64,000 bases of DNA from the NCBI GenBank assembly GCA_025937895.1, contig JAICQL010000001.1, forward strand, positions 116,022-180,021, read 5' to 3'. Position 1 is the first letter of the stretch. Every line of letters begins with the position of its first letter. The notes under the pieces are model-generated. The model saw only the letters and a list, made by a program, of their open reading frames with translations. It made no database searches and was not told the DNA's origin. The translations under genes and the position numbers were made by a program. Shown here piece after piece: positions 62,364-64,000 of the stretch. The DNA is from Polyangiaceae bacterium (GTDB taxonomy: Bacteria; Myxococcota_A; Polyangia; Polyangiales; Polyangiaceae).

Positions 62364-62680
62364 ATCCCCATCCAGCCCCTTCATTGCGTCGGGCGGTCGC
62401 GGGCAGCCCCCGGCTGGGTGCTACCTACCCCCGGCGTTACGGCCGCCTGCGCTGGAGTGTGAAGCATGCCTCTAATTCCTCCCGCACTGCAGGCGCAGGC
62501 GGCCGGGGAACGATCGCGAGGAATGCCGGACGGCGCTCGCGGGGATGGCAGCCGGCGCGAGCAGGCCAGGCTCCAGGATCCTGCAGGAGACGCGCATTAT
62601 TTTGCGCGAGTTCGTCGCAGGGTGTGGTAGCAGTGTGCCCCGAAGAATGAGCTCGGCTTAAAGGCCGATTCAAACCTCAC

Positions 62681-62756
62681 GGTGGGTGTAGCTCAGTGGT
62701 AGAGCACTGGATTGTGGCTCCAGGTGTCGCGGGTTCAATTCCCGTCACTCACCCCA
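62681..62756 (+). tRNA. tRNA-His(GTG)
   Basis: Acceptor GTGGGTG pairs with CACTCAC, D stem GCTC/GAGC, anticodon stem CTGGA/TCCAG with loop TTGTGGC, anticodon GTG (histidine). The extra 5' G at 62681 and discriminator C are typical of tRNA-His. CCA is encoded (62754-62756). Confidence 0.95.
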
Positions 62757-62859
62757 AACTCTTCGAGGGGGGCGGTCTCGCCAGGCCGTCAGCGCTGGCG
62801 GCGCGCTGCCTGGCGCTCCGCGCTCCAAACTTGGCCTTCGTGCCCGGATCGGCTTCAAC

Positions 62860-63450
62860 ATGCGGCTTGTGAAGCAGGCCCTCGCGACGCGGAGCAGCAG
62901 AGTGCGACATCGTTTCGTGTTTCTTGCCGCGGTGGCAACCGCTGCAATCGGTGCGGTGACGGGCTGCGGCGACGACAAGGCCCCACCCCGGCAGACGGTG
63001 TTCTGGCTTGGCCTCAACCAGGCTCCGGGTGCGATCTGTTCCGCCAATCGGAACTACCAGTTCCCACCGGACGCCCGCGCCACGATCAGTAGCTCGGACG
63101 CTGTGGGTGCTCGCATCGAGGATGGCCGAGACAACCTGGTCGAGTGCGACGTACGCCTGGCCCGAGGTAGCACCACAGACTTCACGGTGAGCCTGCGCTT
63201 CTCTGGCGGTGAAGTGGGCAACTTCTCGGCCAATGGCACGCTGACTCAGGATGGGGGTCAGCTCGAGGTCAGCTTCAACAACGGGGTGTCCACCCTGGAG
63301 CAAGAGGACTGCATGGCGACGGTCGAGACGATCGCACCGGGCGCTGTCTGGCTTCGAAACTTGCGCTGCACGCAGCTCGTGGACGAGAGCTCACCCGGCC
63401 TTCAGTGTGATGGCCAGGGTGGCGTGATCTTCGAGAACTGCGACCGCTGA
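62860..63450 (+). CDS. Small exported lipoprotein of unknown function
   Basis: A 196-residue protein with a long positively charged N terminus and a hydrophobic stretch ending VTGC (lipobox, about residue 36), then GDDKAPP. The mature part is beta-rich with four or more Cys (GAICSANRN, VECDVRLA, QEDCMATV, NLRCTQL) consistent with disulfides. I recognise no domain. The stop lies at the junction of a 14-base tandem duplication and is followed by a hairpin. Confidence 0.72.
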   Translation: MRLVKQALATRSSRVRHRFVFLAAVATAAIGAVTGCGDDKAPPRQTVFWLGLNQAPGAICSANRNYQFPPDARATISSSDAVGARIEDGRDNLVECDVRLARGSTTDFTVSLRFSGGEVGNFSANGTLTQDGGQLEVSFNNGVSTLEQEDCMATVETIAPGAVWLRNLRCTQLVDESSPGLQCDGQGGVIFENCDR

Positions 63451-63464
63451 ACTGCGACCGCTGA

Positions 63465-63489
63465 GAGGCGGCCAGTACCTGGCCGCCTC
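63465..63489 (+). terminator. Hairpin after the small lipoprotein gene
   Basis: GAGGCGGCCAG and its complement, 11-base perfect arms around TAC, 15 bases after the stop. No T-tract. Further short GC repeats follow to about 63660. Confidence 0.5.
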
Positions 63490-63661
63490 CGTGGCGGCCG
63501 TATCGCCGCCGCGCCGCGCAGGACTTATAGCTGCCACGCGCCAAGCAGGGCGTATAGCTGCCGCGCGCCGCGCAGGGCGGTGTTTCACCCGTCTTCGGAC
63601 GGCGGTGTTCCACCGCCCTCGGCCGGGCTCTCGCTTCGCGGCCGGCGCCGCAACGCGCCTG

Positions 63662-64000
63662 TCAGGTCAGCGTTTCGCTTGCGCCAGCGGCGGACGGCAC
63701 CGGGCTGGTGCGCTCGGCACTGCCGCCCACCTTGCCCCGACCTTCGCTCTCGGTACCGTCGCTCTGCACGATGCGCACCAGCACGGCCGTGATGTTGTCT
63801 TCACCGCCGTGCTCATTGGCGAGAGCCGTCAAGCGCTTGCAGGCCTCGGCCAGATCCCCCGGCTGCCCCGCCACCTGCAGGATCTCCGCGTCCGAGATCA
63901 TCCCACTCAGCCCGTCGGAGCACAGCACGAAGGTGTCGCCCACTCGCACGTCATGCGCGAGCAGATCGACCTCGACGCTATCTTGCATGCCGAGCGCGCG
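63662..64000 (-). CDS. PP2C-type Ser/Thr protein phosphatase, C-terminal part
   Basis: At least 112 residues in frame, running off the right edge; the N-terminal metal-binding half is outside. Residues RALGMQDSVEVDL, DTFVLCSDGLSGMISDAEI and NEHGGEDNITAVLVRI are the late PP2C motifs, including the metal-binding Asp of SDGL and GEDNITA. The tail beyond is Ser/Gly-rich. PP2C enzymes of this bacterial class oppose Hanks-type Ser/Thr kinases, which are abundant in myxobacteria; the partner kinase is not in view. Confidence 0.9.
   Translation of the reverse strand, partial: RALGMQDSVEVDLLAHDVRVGDTFVLCSDGLSGMISDAEILQVAGQPGDLAEACKRLTALANEHGGEDNITAVLVRIVQSDGTESEGRGKVGGSAERTSPVPSAAGASETLT

Overview
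The window is high-GC bacterial chromosome with long, well-separated genes, many secreted lipoproteins and two adjacent outer-membrane beta-barrel genes of the kind found in myxobacteria. Together with Cys-rich repeat proteins, HEAT-repeat proteins and Tat/lipoprotein enzymes, this points to the Myxococcota (probably the Polyangiales side). That placement is inference from gene content; there is no rRNA in the window. I see no prophage, insertion sequence, CRISPR array or defence island.

Layout. 1-606: no gene. 0.6-9.2 kb: XRE-cupin regulator and DUF2325 gene, divergent NarK nitrate/nitrite transporter, aconitase B with a divergent LysR regulator and a palindromic operator candidate between them, a VOC protein and a type-B carboxylesterase. 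9.2-12.1 kb: oxidative-stress type cluster of rubrerythrin, a two-[4Fe-4S] CCG-domain protein and a DUF3501 protein, with two small repeat arrays. 12.2-22.9 kb: AsmA-like membrane protein, alkyladenine DNA glycosylase, DJ-1/PfpI protein, GAF-HD-GYP protein, a translationally coupled B12-radical SAM enzyme and haem-oxygenase-like diiron protein, a Tat-exported metallo-hydrolase, an aldo/keto reductase, glutaredoxin and a TIGR01777 epimerase. 23.0-28.2 kb: pstSCAB phosphate importer followed by an endonuclease/exonuclease/phosphatase-fold protein. 28.4-37.2 kb: exported polysaccharide deacetylase and SMP-30-like protein (both apparently TTG starts), then a minus-strand group encoding a lipoprotein with a lamin-tail domain plus a PPDK/dikinase-type ATP-grasp, a Cys-rich lipoprotein and a ferritin-like diiron protein; then a degenerate receiver-PilZ protein and a cyclophilin. 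37.3-44.1 kb: giant Cys-rich repeat protein, endostatin-like lipoprotein, PhoD phosphatase. 44.3-48.9 kb: complete livKHMGF branched-chain amino acid (or amide) ABC importer. 49.0-57.8 kb: pterin dehydratase with an acidic tail, tRNA-Thr(CGT), YghZ-type aldo/keto reductase, VWA lipoprotein, HAMP-only membrane protein with a HEAT-repeat partner, a membrane protein with a carboxypeptidase-regulatory domain, and ftsY. 58.2-64.0 kb: paired outer-membrane barrels, HEAT-repeat protein, cache/HAMP sensor, tRNA-His(GTG), small lipoprotein, and the C-terminal part of a PP2C phosphatase running off the right edge.

How the genes work together. The clearest units are pstSCAB (phosphate import), livKHMGF (amino acid import), the rubrerythrin/Fe-S/DUF3501 cluster (peroxide or redox handling), acnB with its probable LysR regulator, and the beta-barrel pair. 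The strongest candidates for something undescribed are the exported lipoprotein carrying an apparently intact dikinase-type ATP-grasp (32468-35521) and the coupled radical SAM/diiron pair (16966-19475).
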